Shown here: positions 31,267-41,199 of the stretch, in pieces | How positions within the stretch are numbered: position 1 is the first letter of the stretch | How the letters are laid out: each line of letters opens with the position of its first letter | Origin: Chromatium weissei | GTDB taxonomy: Bacteria; Pseudomonadota; Gammaproteobacteria; Chromatiales; Chromatiaceae | Direction of reading: 5' to 3' | Assembly (NCBI RefSeq): GCF_016583765.1 | Contig: NZ_NRRR01000009.1 | Location: 31,060-95,059, forward strand | DNA length: 64,000 nucleotides | The notes under the pieces: generated by a model | The model's database searches: none | What the model saw: only the letters and a program-made list of their open reading frames with translations | Told to the model about the DNA's origin: nothing | Translations under genes and position numbers: made by a program

Positions 31267-33594
31267 TCAAATCAATTGCGCAGCGGCAATACAGGCTTGA
31301 CCCAGTGATAACCCGCCATCATTGGTGGGAATGTTGCGATGTAATAAGACGTGCAAGCCACTTTCAGTTAGGGCGGTGGTGACGCTTTTCAATAGAATGC
31401 GGTTCTGCCACACGCCACCAGATAATGCAACCGTATCTAAATGATATTGCGTCGCTAATTCACGAGCTAATGCAATGAGGCAATTGCTTAATCCAATATG
31501 AAATCGCGCCGCAATTCGCTCGTGCGTGACACCGAGCGCCAAATCATTAAATAGCTCCGTCCATAATGACGCGGCATCCAATTCAATACCGGTCGTCGTC
31601 GCCACTTGCAATAGCGAATAACCCGCGCCAGCCGTTGACAGCGCCTTCATTGCCAGAGTTTCAAGCGCCAGCGCCGCCTGACCTTCATAACTCACGCGTT
31701 CATTGCCCGTACCGAGCGCCGCCGCCACTGCATCGCACAGCCGTCCGACAGAACTGGTGCGCGGTGCGTTGATGCCTCGCGCCAGCATTTGCGTTAATAA
31801 ATCAAGCGGTTGCGCTAGCAGTCCGCGCACAATGGGCAATTGCGAATGACGAGCGACCAGCGTGTTCCACAGATCGGCGCTCATCAATTGTGCGAAGAGA
31901 TAACGCCAAGGTTCACGAATGGCCTGCGCTCCGCCGAGCAGCGCGACCGGTTTGAAATGCGCAACTCGCTGATACTGTTGATAATCGCCGATGAGAAATT
32001 CTCCGCCCCACAGCGTGCCGTCCGTGCCGTAGCCCAAACCATCCAACAGAATGCCGAGCACCGCGCCCGCCGTGCACGATCTGCCGTTGTCGGCGAGCAC
32101 GGCAGCCAGATGCGCGTGATGGTGTTGCACCGCAATCAACGGCAATTCGGCGCGATGTGCCCACTCGCGTCCAAATTGGCTGGCGTGATAATCAGGATGT
32201 AAATCAATGGCAAATGCCTGCGGTTGATACTGAAACAGCGTCAACATTTCCGTGAGGTGCTGGCGATAAGCGCGAGCAGTCGCCGCATCGTTGAGATCGC
32301 CGAGATGTGACGACAACATCGCGTGTCCGTCACGGGTGAGACAAAAGGTGTTTTTCAATTCGCTGCCGAATGCGAGCACCGATGGCGCATTTGCCAATTC
32401 AGTCGGCAATGGCAACGGCGCGGGCGCAAAACCTCGCGCTCGGCGCAACAGCCGCGGCGCATCGGCCATCACGCGCACCACTGAATCATCAACACGATGC
32501 ACGATGTTTCGATCATGCAGCAGCAGCGCATCGGCAACCGTCGGCAACCGCGTCAGCGCCTCGGTATTGGTTAAACACGGCGGTTCGTCATTCAAATTGC
32601 CGCTGGTCATCACAACGGGTTCTGTCCAATTCGCCAGCAGCAGGTGATGCAATGGACTGGACGGCAGCATCATGCCGAGCGTGGTTTGCTGCGGCGCAAT
32701 TTCAGCCGCCAGCGGTGCGGCATCGCAACGCAATTCGAGCAGCACAATCGGCGCGGCGGGGCTGGCGAGCGCGGCGCGTTCCTTCGCGTTGAGTTGGCAA
32801 TAACGCGCAATGACCGCTGCATCACGCGCCATCAGCGCCAGCGGTTTGTTGGGACGACGTTTGCGGCGACGCAATTCGGCAACGGCGACATCGTTGGTTG
32901 CTGCACACGCGAGTTGAAATCCGCCCACACCTTTGATCGCCACAATCTGCCCAGCGGCGAGCAGTTGGCTGGCGCTCTCAATTGGATCGTCAACGGAATC
33001 AAGCAATTGTCCGGCGCAATTCACCAGCCACACTCGCGGGCCGCAGTGCGGACACGCAGTCGGCTGGGCATGAAAACGGCGATCGGCGGAATTGACATAT
33101 TCAGCGGCGCAGGTCGCACACAGCGCAAAGGTCGCCATGCTGGTGTTGGCGCGGTCGTAAGGCAGCCGTTGCACGATGCTCAAACGCGGGCCGCAGTGCG
33201 TGCAATTGGTAAACGGATAACGGTAACGGCGATTGGCTGCGTTGCGAATATCGGCGAGACAGTTCGCGCAGGGCGCGGCATCGGGAACGATGTTGGTACG
33301 AATGGCAGTGCTGGCGCTGGCAGCAATGACGAATTCCGAGCTGGTTTCGGCGGTGGTGACGGCGCGACGTTCAATCCGCTCAATGCGCGCCAGCGGCGGA
33401 CATTCTGTGATCAAACGTGCACAAAATTCATTCAGCACGGCGAGCGTGGCGGCCTGCGCGACAATCCACACGCCCGCGCCATCATTGCTCACCGCGCCGG
33501 TGATGCCGCAGTCATGCGCAAGTCGCCACACGGTTGGACGAAAACCCACGCCCTGCACCACGCCGTAAACCCGAATGTGCTCGGTGAATTTCAA
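31267..33594 (-). CDS. hypF: Carbamoyltransferase HypF
   Basis: Transfers carbamoyl from carbamoyl phosphate to HypE as the first step of making the cyanide ligands of NiFe hydrogenases. The domain order is complete: acylphosphatase (YGVVQGVGFRPTVWRLA, 10-26), two zinc-finger pairs (CANCLADI, CTHCGPR, CATCAAEY, CPHCGPR), YrdC-like domain (IVAIKGVGGFQLACAATN) and Kae1-like domain (QHHHAHLAAVLAD). I start at TTG 33594, which has AGAGG nine bases upstream and places the acylphosphatase domain at the N-terminus. This gives 775 residues; the frame continues to a TTG at 33690 without conserved sequence. No other hyp or hydrogenase gene is in the window. Divergent from the phosphatase gene. Confidence 0.93.
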   Translation of the reverse strand: MKFTEHIRVYGVVQGVGFRPTVWRLAHDCGITGAVSNDGAGVWIVAQAATLAVLNEFCARLITECPPLARIERIERRAVTTAETSSEFVIAASASTAIRTNIVPDAAPCANCLADIRNAANRRYRYPFTNCTHCGPRLSIVQRLPYDRANTSMATFALCATCAAEYVNSADRRFHAQPTACPHCGPRVWLVNCAGQLLDSVDDPIESASQLLAAGQIVAIKGVGGFQLACAATNDVAVAELRRRKRRPNKPLALMARDAAVIARYCQLNAKERAALASPAAPIVLLELRCDAAPLAAEIAPQQTTLGMMLPSSPLHHLLLANWTEPVVMTSGNLNDEPPCLTNTEALTRLPTVADALLLHDRNIVHRVDDSVVRVMADAPRLLRRARGFAPAPLPLPTELANAPSVLAFGSELKNTFCLTRDGHAMLSSHLGDLNDAATARAYRQHLTEMLTLFQYQPQAFAIDLHPDYHASQFGREWAHRAELPLIAVQHHHAHLAAVLADNGRSCTAGAVLGILLDGLGYGTDGTLWGGEFLIGDYQQYQRVAHFKPVALLGGAQAIREPWRYLFAQLMSADLWNTLVARHSQLPIVRGLLAQPLDLLTQMLARGINAPRTSSVGRLCDAVAAALGTGNERVSYEGQAALALETLAMKALSTAGAGYSLLQVATTTGIELDAASLWTELFNDLALGVTHERIAARFHIGLSNCLIALARELATQYHLDTVALSGGVWQNRILLKSVTTALTESGLHVLLHRNIPTNDGGLSLGQACIAAAQLI

Positions 33595-33703
33595 TGCCTT
33601 CAACCTCTGTTTTTCATCTTTGGCTGCCGACCATCTAATGCAATTACGCTTGATATTGCACAATAGCGATCTATTGCTATCACCATTCAACGGAATTTCT
33701 CGA

Positions 33704-34216
33704 ATGAAGAACGCACCCGCGTATCGCTACAACGTCCTCTTTGTCTGCATGGGCAATATCTGTCGCTCGCCCACCGCAGAAGGCGTGTTTCGCAAACTCT
33801 TGAAAGAAAACGGTTTGAATCATCTTATCGGTGTCGATTCCGCCGGAACTCACGCCTATCATCTCGGCGAACGTCCCGATCAACGCGCCTGCGAAACCGC
33901 ACGACTGCGCGGCGTTGATCTGCATGATTTACGCGCTCGCCGCGTCACAGCGGAGGATTTCGAGCGATTTGACTACATTGTGGCGATGGACGAGGACAAC
34001 GCCGCTCACCTGCGTGACCTCTGTCCACCGGAAATGCTGGAAAAGATCAAGTTATTCATGGATTTTGCGCCCGAGCAGCGCGTGCGCGACGTGCCTGATC
34101 CGTATTACGGCGGCCAACGCGGATTTGAACGCGTATTTGATTTGATTTCTGCTGCTGCGCAAGGACTTTTCATTGCGCTGAAGACGCGTCTTAAACATGA
34201 AAATAGCCATTCGTAA
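33704..34216 (+). CDS. Low-molecular-weight protein-tyrosine-phosphatase
   Basis: 170 residues from ATG 33704. The P-loop VCMGNICRSPTAEG carries the nucleophilic Cys and Arg, and the general-acid Asp is in VPDPYYGG near the C-terminal third, so the enzyme looks active. Families of this type dephosphorylate tyrosine kinases for exopolysaccharide export (Wzb/Etp) or act more broadly; no Wzc-like kinase is adjacent. A longer frame from 33575 is unlikely because it runs antisense into the hypF start. Divergent from hypF and followed after 40 bases by the large c-di-GMP regulator. Confidence 0.9.
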   Translation: MKNAPAYRYNVLFVCMGNICRSPTAEGVFRKLLKENGLNHLIGVDSAGTHAYHLGERPDQRACETARLRGVDLHDLRARRVTAEDFERFDYIVAMDEDNAAHLRDLCPPEMLEKIKLFMDFAPEQRVRDVPDPYYGGQRGFERVFDLISAAAQGLFIALKTRLKHENSHS

Positions 34217-34256
34217 CACACAATAAAAAACAAATTTTTAATAAAGGATATGCGAC

Positions 34257-36884
34257 ATGCCAGCAACGCTTTTAATCGTTGATGATGTCCCAGAAAATCT
34301 CACTATTCTTGGTGAATTGCTGCGCAATGCAGGTTATCGCGTGCGCGCCGCCAATTCAGGTGCAACCGCATTAAAATATGCAGTGCTCGCGCCAGCACCT
34401 GATTTGATTTTACTCGACTTAATGATGCCGGTCATGGATGGACATGAGGTGCTAATACGATTACGCCAAAATCCACAAACTACTGATATTCCAGTGATCT
34501 TTGTGACGGCAATGGACAGTTCGGAAACTGAAACGCTGTGTTTAGAACAGGGTGCAGCGGATTTTATTTCCAAGCCGTTAATTGCATCAGTGGTATTGGC
34601 TCGCGTGCGCAATCAATTGGAATTAAAACGGGTGCGCAGTTGGTTAGTGGATCAAAACGCTTTTCTGGAATCGGAAGTGATGCGACGCATTGCTGAAGTG
34701 CAAGCAGTGCAGGATGCAAGTGATCGTGCGCAGGCGCAATTAAATCATCGAATGGAGATGATTCTTAATTCGACTGGTGAAGGCATTCAGGGCATGAATT
34801 TGGATGGAAAGATTGATTTTGTGAATCCCGCTGCGGCGGCGATGCTCGGTTATCGACCGGAAGAATTGTTGGGAAAAGATTTTCATCGCGCTATTCATCA
34901 CAATCGGAATGATTCGCGTGAATGCGGAGTGAATGATGATTGTCATCTGTTTGCTGCGGTGAAAAGTGGCACGGTATTGGAGAATTATGCTGATCATTTC
35001 TATTGCAAAGATGGCAATTCAATTCCGGTTGAGTATTCCTGTATGCCGTTGTTTGAAAACAGTGAATTGCAGGGAGCGGTCATTGCATGGCGCGATGTGA
35101 GTGAACGCAATCATTATTTGGAACAGATTGAACGTAAATCTAATTTTGATGAATTAACTGGATTGCCAAATCGCAATTTATTGTATGACCGTTTAACGCA
35201 GGCAATTGAACGCAGTCGGCTTGAATCGAATGCGCTGACGGTATTAACGCTGAGTCTTGATCGCTTCAAAACGATTAACGCGAATTTGGGGCGCGGTGCT
35301 GGCGATCAGGCGCTGCGCGTGGTGGCCGAGCGGTTGACGCGGTTGCACGCGGTGACGGATACGTTGGCGCGAGTGGAAGGCGATGAATTCATTCTGGTAA
35401 CGAACGCGGATGAACGCGAGATCGTTGCGCATTATGCCCAGCCGATGTTGGATGCGGTGCGGTTGCCGCTGTGGATTGATGATCATGAAATTGTGTTGTC
35501 GGCGAGCATCGGCATTGCGACCTTTCCGAAAGATGGTGCGAGCAGTGAGGCGTTGTTACGCAATGCGACGGCGGCGATGACCAAAATTAAAGTCAGTGGC
35601 GGTCAGGGTTTTCGTTTTTATGCGCCGGAAATGAATGCGCGGGCGTTGGAACGGTTGGATTTGGAAGCTGATTTGCGTGAAGCGATTAAAAACGGTGGTT
35701 TGGTGCTGCATTACCAGCCGCAGATTGATTTGCGCAATGGACAGATTATCGGTGCTGAGGCGCTGGCGCGGTGGCCGCATCCGCGACGTGGATGGATTTC
35801 ACCGGGGGATTTCATTCCGCTGGCAGAAGAATGCGGTTTGATTTGGGCGTTGGGCGCGTGGGTGCTGCTTGAAGCCTGTCAGCAAAATAAGGCGTGGCAA
35901 CATGCGGGATTGCCCACGATTACCGTTGCCGTGAATTTATCGGCGCTGCAATTTACTGCCGGAGATGTGGTGGAGCTGACGGCGAAGGCGTTGGAGGAAA
36001 CAGGTTTATCTCCCGAATATCTGGAATTGGAAATCACGGAAAGTGCGGCGATGACTGACATGCAGGCGTTTATCAGCGCGACCGAGCGACTGCAAGGCTT
36101 GTCGGTGTCGCTGTCGATTGACGATTTTGGTACGGGTTTTTCGTCGCTCAGTTATCTGCGTCAATTTCACATCGACCGGCTCAAAATCGATCAATCGTTT
36201 GTCCGTGACATCGTGCACGATCCGAGCAGTGCGGCAATTATCACGGCAATCATCAACTTAGCGCACGGTCTCAATTTAGCAGCGATTGCTGAGGGCGTGG
36301 AAACCGAGGCGCAATTGCAGTTTTTGCGCAGTCACGATTGCGACGAAATGCAGGGTTATTATTTCAGTCGTCCGCTAGCGGCTTCTGATTTTGAAGTGTT
36401 ATTGCGTAGCGAGCGGCTGTTGGTGTTTCCCAATGAAGCACTTGCGCCGCAGCGCACCTTGCTGCTGGTCGATGACGATACGCAGATTCGCTTTGTGTTG
36501 GAGCGGCTGTTCAGCAATGAAGGTTATCGCGTGCTGCTGGCTGAAAGTGGAACCGAGGCGTTGGATTTGCTGGCGCGATATGAAGTGGATGTCGTGGTTT
36601 CTGATGGCGATATGCCGGAAATGGATGGCGCGGAATTGTTGCGGCGCATCAGTGCCATGTATCCGCAAACATTACGTATTTTGCTGTCGGGGACGCTTGA
36701 TCCGAATTTCATTGCGCGTTCCGTCAATCAGGGTGAAATCTTCAAATTCCTGACTAAACCGTGGAAAACCGCTGAGTTGCGCGAAGCCGTGCGTGAAGCG
36801 TTTCGCGTTATCGATGCGCGCAAACAACGACAATTATCCGCATTTACCGACCATTCCAGTTCACACCAAAAGTTCAAAACATGA
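34257..36884 (+). CDS. REC-PAS-GGDEF-EAL-REC signalling protein
   Basis: 875 residues. An N-terminal receiver has phospho-acceptor Asp54 in [11 protein letters not shown]. Next is a PAS domain (about 165-290), then a GGDEF domain (about 295-460) whose signature reads VEGDEF instead of GGDEF. An EAL domain follows (about 475-715) with intact EALARW and DDFGTGFSS motifs, and a second receiver ends the protein ([12 protein letters not shown] from about 735, acceptor in [12 protein letters not shown]). This suggests a phosphorylation-controlled c-di-GMP phosphodiesterase, the GGDEF part perhaps binding GTP without cyclase activity. No membrane segment. AAAGGA lies before ATG 34257. Its stop overlaps the ATG of the next kinase by 4 bases (ATGA), so the two are coupled. 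Confidence 0.88.
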   Translation: MPATLLIVDDVPENLTILGELLRNAGYRVRAANSGATALKYAVLAPAPDLILLDLMMPVMDGHEVLIRLRQNPQTTDIPVIFVTAMDSSETETLCLEQGAADFISKPLIASVVLARVRNQLELKRVRSWLVDQNAFLESEVMRRIAEVQAVQDASDRAQAQLNHRMEMILNSTGEGIQGMNLDGKIDFVNPAAAAMLGYRPEELLGKDFHRAIHHNRNDSRECGVNDDCHLFAAVKSGTVLENYADHFYCKDGNSIPVEYSCMPLFENSELQGAVIAWRDVSERNHYLEQIERKSNFDELTGLPNRNLLYDRLTQAIERSRLESNALTVLTLSLDRFKTINANLGRGAGDQALRVVAERLTRLHAVTDTLARVEGDEFILVTNADEREIVAHYAQPMLDAVRLPLWIDDHEIVLSASIGIATFPKDGASSEALLRNATAAMTKIKVSGGQGFRFYAPEMNARALERLDLEADLREAIKNGGLVLHYQPQIDLRNGQIIGAEALARWPHPRRGWISPGDFIPLAEECGLIWALGAWVLLEACQQNKAWQHAGLPTITVAVNLSALQFTAGDVVELTAKALEETGLSPEYLELEITESAAMTDMQAFISATERLQGLSVSLSIDDFGTGFSSLSYLRQFHIDRLKIDQSFVRDIVHDPSSAAIITAIINLAHGLNLAAIAEGVETEAQLQFLRSHDCDEMQGYYFSRPLAASDFEVLLRSERLLVFPNEALAPQRTLLLVDDDTQIRFVLERLFSNEGYRVLLAESGTEALDLLARYEVDVVVSDGDMPEMDGAELLRRISAMYPQTLRILLSGTLDPNFIARSVNQGEIFKFLTKPWKTAELREAVREAFRVIDARKQRQLSAFTDHSSSHQKFKT

Positions 36885-38791
36885 CGACGGATTCTCGCGC
36901 CCGCGAGTGGCACACCCAGCAAACGATGGCGGCGCTGTCGGCGGTCATTCGTCACAGTGATTCGATCATTGTGGTGAAAAACTTGGAGCTGCGCGTGATT
37001 GCCACGAATCCCGCGTATGCCAAGGCAGCGGGCTACGCTTCTCCGGCTGAATTGATCGGCAAAACCGATGCGGAAATTTTTGGCGTGTCTCCAGACAGCG
37101 AGCCGGTGCGAACCTACATGGCAGATGATTTGCGAGCGCAACAACTGCCACCCGGTGAAATGATTATTCGTGAGGAGCCGGTGCTTGCTGCCGATGGAAC
37201 CACGCTGTATTACCTAACAAAAAAATATCCCATCTACGATTTGGATGAACAACTGATTGGCACGGGCAACATTTCGGTAGACATCACGGCGCGCCGTCAT
37301 GCCGAGGAGCAACTGCGTGAAAGCAATGCCGCATTGGAAAGAGCGAATGTAGAAGCGCAAAAACTCGCTGCTCGCGCCGAAGCGGCCAATCATGCCAAGA
37401 GCGCATTTCTGGCGAATATGAGTCACGAAATTCGCACGCCGATGAATGCAATCATCGGTTTAACGCAGTTGCTGCGGCGCGAATTGACAGAAAGTGCGCA
37501 CACGCGTCGCCTCGCCAAAATCGAAACGGCAGCACATCATTTGCTCAACATTATCAATGGTGTGCTCGATTTATCGAAAATCGAAGCGGGGCGAATGCAG
37601 CTTGAAAAAACCGATTTTGCGCTGGCGGATGTGCTGGATTCGGTGCGTTCACTGATTGACATCGGCGCGAGTGCAAAGGGTTTGATCATTGCGGTGGACA
37701 GCGGCAATGTTCCCAATTGGCTGCATGGCGATCCCACGCGCTTACGGCAGGCGTTGCTGAATTACGCCGGCAATGCGCTCAAATTCAGCGAGCGCGGCAC
37801 AATTTTGTTATCTGCCAAATTGTTGGAAGAATGCGACGAGCGATTACTGGTGCGCTTTGCGGTGACGGATACCGGCATCGGCATTGCGCCTGAAGCGGTG
37901 TCGCGGCTCTTCAATGCGTTTGAACAGGCGGATGAAACTACGACACGCCGATTTGGTGGCACGGGTTTGGGATTGGCCATTACGCGACATTTAGCGCAAT
38001 TGATGGGCGGAGAAACGGGCGTAGACAGTGTGCCGGGTCTAGGCAGCACCTTTTGGTTAACGGCATGGCTGCAACGCGGAACTGGTGTGCTACCGATGCC
38101 AAGAACGAACATTGATACTGATGCAGAACAGCGACTACAACAGCACCAGCAGGGGCGGCGCGTGTTGCTGGCCGAGGATGAGGCGGTCAATCGCATGGTG
38201 GCAATCGCACTGTTGCAGCGCGTCGGAATGACCGTGGAAACCGCAAATGACGGACTTGCAGCGGTGGAATGGGCGAGTAATCACCATGCCGATGTGCTGT
38301 TGATGGATGTGCGAATGCCACGATTAGACGGGCTGGCCGCCACGCGCCGCATTCGCATGTTGGATGGTTGGCAATCGCGTCCGATCATTGCACTGACCGC
38401 AAATGCGTTTGAAGAGGATCGGCAAGCCTGTTTAGCTGCGGGCATGGATGATTTTCTTACCAAACCCATTGATGCCGATCAGCTTTACAACATGCTCTTA
38501 AAATGGCTACCCGTGAATCGCAAACCGCTATTGGTCACGAATCAAGAATCAATTGCGCCCGCAGTCGAAAAAATAGACCCACTGCTCGTGAATGCGTTTG
38601 TAATACGACTTAAACGCATGTTAGAAGAAGGTGACATGGCAGCGAATGAGTTAATTCATTCACAACCGCTATTGTTTCATGCTGCATTCGGCAGTGCAGA
38701 TGGAAAATTGCTGCGGTGTATTGAACGCTTTGATTATCTCGGTGCGGTGGAGCTGGTAGAATCAATACATCAACAACATCAAAATCTATAG
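36881..38791 (+). CDS. PAS-containing hybrid histidine kinase (PAS-HisKA-HATPase-REC)
   Basis: 636 residues, cytosolic. PAS domain about 22-140 ([23 protein letters not shown]), short coiled linker, HisKA with [14 protein letters not shown] (His near 182), HATPase with [16 protein letters not shown], then a receiver with [13 protein letters not shown] and acceptor Asp in [12 protein letters not shown] (about 475). The C-terminal tail ends [15 protein letters not shown], like the tail of the large hybrid kinase at 43166. The gene starts within the stop of the REC-PAS-GGDEF-EAL-REC gene, so it probably phosphorylates one or both receivers of that protein. This is inferred from coupling. It converges on nadB. 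Confidence 0.9.
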   Translation: MTTDSRAREWHTQQTMAALSAVIRHSDSIIVVKNLELRVIATNPAYAKAAGYASPAELIGKTDAEIFGVSPDSEPVRTYMADDLRAQQLPPGEMIIREEPVLAADGTTLYYLTKKYPIYDLDEQLIGTGNISVDITARRHAEEQLRESNAALERANVEAQKLAARAEAANHAKSAFLANMSHEIRTPMNAIIGLTQLLRRELTESAHTRRLAKIETAAHHLLNIINGVLDLSKIEAGRMQLEKTDFALADVLDSVRSLIDIGASAKGLIIAVDSGNVPNWLHGDPTRLRQALLNYAGNALKFSERGTILLSAKLLEECDERLLVRFAVTDTGIGIAPEAVSRLFNAFEQADETTTRRFGGTGLGLAITRHLAQLMGGETGVDSVPGLGSTFWLTAWLQRGTGVLPMPRTNIDTDAEQRLQQHQQGRRVLLAEDEAVNRMVAIALLQRVGMTVETANDGLAAVEWASNHHADVLLMDVRMPRLDGLAATRRIRMLDGWQSRPIIALTANAFEEDRQACLAAGMDDFLTKPIDADQLYNMLLKWLPVNRKPLLVTNQESIAPAVEKIDPLLVNAFVIRLKRMLEEGDMAANELIHSQPLLFHAAFGSADGKLLRCIERFDYLGAVELVESIHQQHQNL

Positions 38792-38873
38792 ATTGAAGCA
38801 GCGAATGAATCATCGATTGAATTACTCATGCGCTGCGACCTCTACTATTTCTTCAATAGATCACGCGTGATGT

Positions 38874-40499
38874 TTATTCTCTCGGTTGATAACTATCGGG
38901 AATTAAAATCGTGGGGCGGCATTGCGTCACATCTTGATTTGGAAAATCGAGCGTATAATGCAGCCCTCGACTTTCTCGTCGCCGCAATGCGGATTGCACA
39001 ATTAAATCCGCCACATCGATGAGATTGCGCAATTCAATTAAATCGTTATTCACACGGAAATGACTGTAGTATTCAATCACTTCCTGCGCCAGCAAATCGA
39101 CTCTTCGTTTGGCACGACGTAACCGTTTATTTGTGCGTACAATACCGACGTAATCCCACATAAAGCGCCGCAATTCGTCCCAATTGTGCGTCACGACAAC
39201 TTCTTCATCTGGTTCAGTGACGCGGCTGTCATCCCAATGTGGCACTTCCGGTAAGAATGAATTCTGATGCATTTGCCGTTCAATATCAGCGGCGGCAGCT
39301 TCTGAATAGACTAAGCATTCTAATAATGAATTGCTTGCCATACGATTTGCGCCGTGTAATCCGGTATACGCAGTTTCACCGGTGGCATATAAACCGGGTA
39401 AATCGGTACACGCATTTTGATCAACCATGACTCCGCCGCAGGTGTAATGTGCTGCGGGAACGACTGGAATTGGTTCGCGGGTGATGTCAATTCCCAATTC
39501 CAAACAACGTCCGTGAATGGTTGGAAAATGTGCCGTGATAAAATCAGCCGATTGATGTGAAATATCGAGATAAACGCATTCCGCGCCGAGCCGTTTCATT
39601 TCGTGGTCAATCGCACGGGCAACGATGTCACGCGGAGCAAGTTCAGCACGGCGATCAAAACGCGGCATGAAGCGTTCGCCATCCGGCAATAATAAATGTG
39701 CACCTTCACCGCGCAAGGCTTCACTAATTAAATAAGTGCGTGCTTGCGGATGATATAAACAGGTTGGATGGAATTGCATGAATTCCATATTGGCCACGCG
39801 GCAACCGGCTCGCCATGCCATTGCAATGCCGTCGCCAGTGGAAACATCTGGATTGCTGGTGTAGAGATAAACCTTATTCGCTCCACCGGTGGCGAGCACC
39901 ACAAAACGGGCTAAAAAGGTTTCTACGCGTCCGGTTTCGCGGTTCAGAAGATAAGCGCCGAGACAGCGATGCTGCTGCGAATTTCGAAGATGATGCCGTG
40001 CAGTAATGAGATCGACGGCGATGTGATGTTCATACAGGCTGACGTTGGCGCGTGCGCGAACCTGCGTTTCCAACGTGGTTTCCACGGCATGACCCGTCGC
40101 ATCAGCGGCATGAACGACGCGGCGATACGTGTGACCGCCCTCACGCGTGAGGTGATAACCGCCAGCGGAGGTGTACTGTGCATCGCGGGTGAAGGCGACA
40201 CCCTGATCGAACAGCCAGCGAATGTTGTCTGGGCCGCGTTCCACAATGTGCTGTACGACTGCCGATTCACACAATCCAGCACCGGCTTCCAGCGTGTCGG
40301 CAACGTGTGATGCCACTGAATCCTGCGCATCGAGTACGGCAGAAATTCCGCCTTGTGCATACAGTGTGCTGCCCTCACGCAAATCGCGTTTGGAAATCAC
40401 TGCAACGGAAATATCGTCACGCAACCGCAGCGCGAGGCTCAACCCCGCCGCGCCGCTTCCGAGAATTAAAACATCATGGCGCACAGGAATTTGAGGCAT
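38874..40499 (-). CDS. nadB: L-aspartate oxidase
   Basis: Flavoprotein that oxidises aspartate to iminoaspartate, the first step of de novo NAD synthesis. FAD-binding [17 protein letters not shown] lies near the N-terminus; [40 protein letters not shown] and [25 protein letters not shown] are succinate-dehydrogenase/NadB family blocks. 541 residues from ATG 40499, close to the 540 of E. coli. The frame extends to 40553 through the heptamer repeat but without conservation. No nadA or nadC is adjacent. Confidence 0.95.
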   Translation of the reverse strand: MPQIPVRHDVLILGSGAAGLSLALRLRDDISVAVISKRDLREGSTLYAQGGISAVLDAQDSVASHVADTLEAGAGLCESAVVQHIVERGPDNIRWLFDQGVAFTRDAQYTSAGGYHLTREGGHTYRRVVHAADATGHAVETTLETQVRARANVSLYEHHIAVDLITARHHLRNSQQHRCLGAYLLNRETGRVETFLARFVVLATGGANKVYLYTSNPDVSTGDGIAMAWRAGCRVANMEFMQFHPTCLYHPQARTYLISEALRGEGAHLLLPDGERFMPRFDRRAELAPRDIVARAIDHEMKRLGAECVYLDISHQSADFITAHFPTIHGRCLELGIDITREPIPVVPAAHYTCGGVMVDQNACTDLPGLYATGETAYTGLHGANRMASNSLLECLVYSEAAAADIERQMHQNSFLPEVPHWDDSRVTEPDEEVVVTHNWDELRRFMWDYVGIVRTNKRLRRAKRRVDLLAQEVIEYYSHFRVNNDLIELRNLIDVADLIVQSALRRRESRGLHYTLDFPNQDVTQCRPTILIPDSYQPRE

Positions 40500-40534
40500 G
40501 GTTTTTGGCTCATTTGCTCGATGTTTATTGATTG

Positions 40535-40591
40535 AGTTGTCAGTTAACAGCATTCAATTGGCAATGGAAAATACACATATCACTGACAACT
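40535..40591. repeat. Palindromic heptamer-family element upstream of nadB
   Basis: AGTTGTCAGT (40535-40544) and ACTGACAACT (40582-40591) are 10-base inverted arms 37 bases apart, with a run of A after the right arm. The arms are the same as in 30682-30733. It lies between the OsmC-family stop and the nadB start on the minus strand. Confidence 0.7.
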
Positions 40592-40641
40592 AAAAAATGC
40601 GTTTAACCGCGTCACCTTCACGGAATTAAATACAATTCGTT

Positions 40642-41103
40642 TTATTCAGATTGATGCAAAACAACACCCTGTTCATTCTGCACAATGACGCGCATTGGAA
40701 TACCCTGACGAATGCTCGCCGAGACCACACAAAAATCTTCAAATAACGTTTTACAGCGCGCAAAACGCGGCGATGCAGTAACCAATTCATTCACAATTAA
40801 CGTCACTTCCAATTTACCAATACGCTGACGCTTCTGTGCATTACGCACCATGACACAGGTTGCCTCAGCCCGTAAGCATTGATCTGGCGGCTCTTCTTTG
40901 AATACGCAATACAACAAACTGGCACTTAAACAATTCGCCGCCGCTGCAGCCAATAAGCGTGACGCATTTGGCCCTGATTGTTCACCCAATGGCGGCGGCT
41001 CATCCATAATGAGATCAGGAGCACGTTTCCAATCAAAAGCAACGTTAATTTGGAAACCTTCTTGTTGTTCAAGATGAATTGTAAAACGCCCTTCTTCTGA
41101 CAT
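40642..41103 (-). CDS. OsmC family protein
   Basis: 153 residues. The OsmC/Ohr pattern is visible: early LGEQSGPNASRLLAAAAANCLSASL (the conserved Cys of the LAAA-CL helix), and a second conserved region RFARCKTLFEDFCVVS with two further cysteines. OsmC and Ohr proteins reduce organic hydroperoxides with paired cysteines; whether the usual two catalytic positions are both met here I cannot be sure. ATG 41103 has GAGG about ten bases upstream. It lies upstream of nadB on the same strand, with a repeat element between them, and divergent from the histidine kinase gene. Confidence 0.75.
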   Translation of the reverse strand: MSEEGRFTIHLEQQEGFQINVAFDWKRAPDLIMDEPPPLGEQSGPNASRLLAAAAANCLSASLLYCVFKEEPPDQCLRAEATCVMVRNAQKRQRIGKLEVTLIVNELVTASPRFARCKTLFEDFCVVSASIRQGIPMRVIVQNEQGVVLHQSE

Positions 41104-41199
41104 CTGATGTATTCCTCGTTATTTTGAGATGCGTACGAACTCAATATATTCAGTTTTTTGATCAGCGGCATTGAATCCACCTTTTAATCGGTAATCGTT

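Noticed and set aside
32644..33666. 340-codon open frame on the plus strand
   Set aside because: Antisense to hypF, whose motifs are unmistakable. The Arg/Gly/Ala-rich translation shows no family.
33690..33704. Longer hypF start (TTG 33690) and longer phosphatase start (33575)
   Set aside because: These would make the two divergent genes overlap head to head with non-conserved N-termini. The internal starts at 33594 and 33704 fit the family boundaries.
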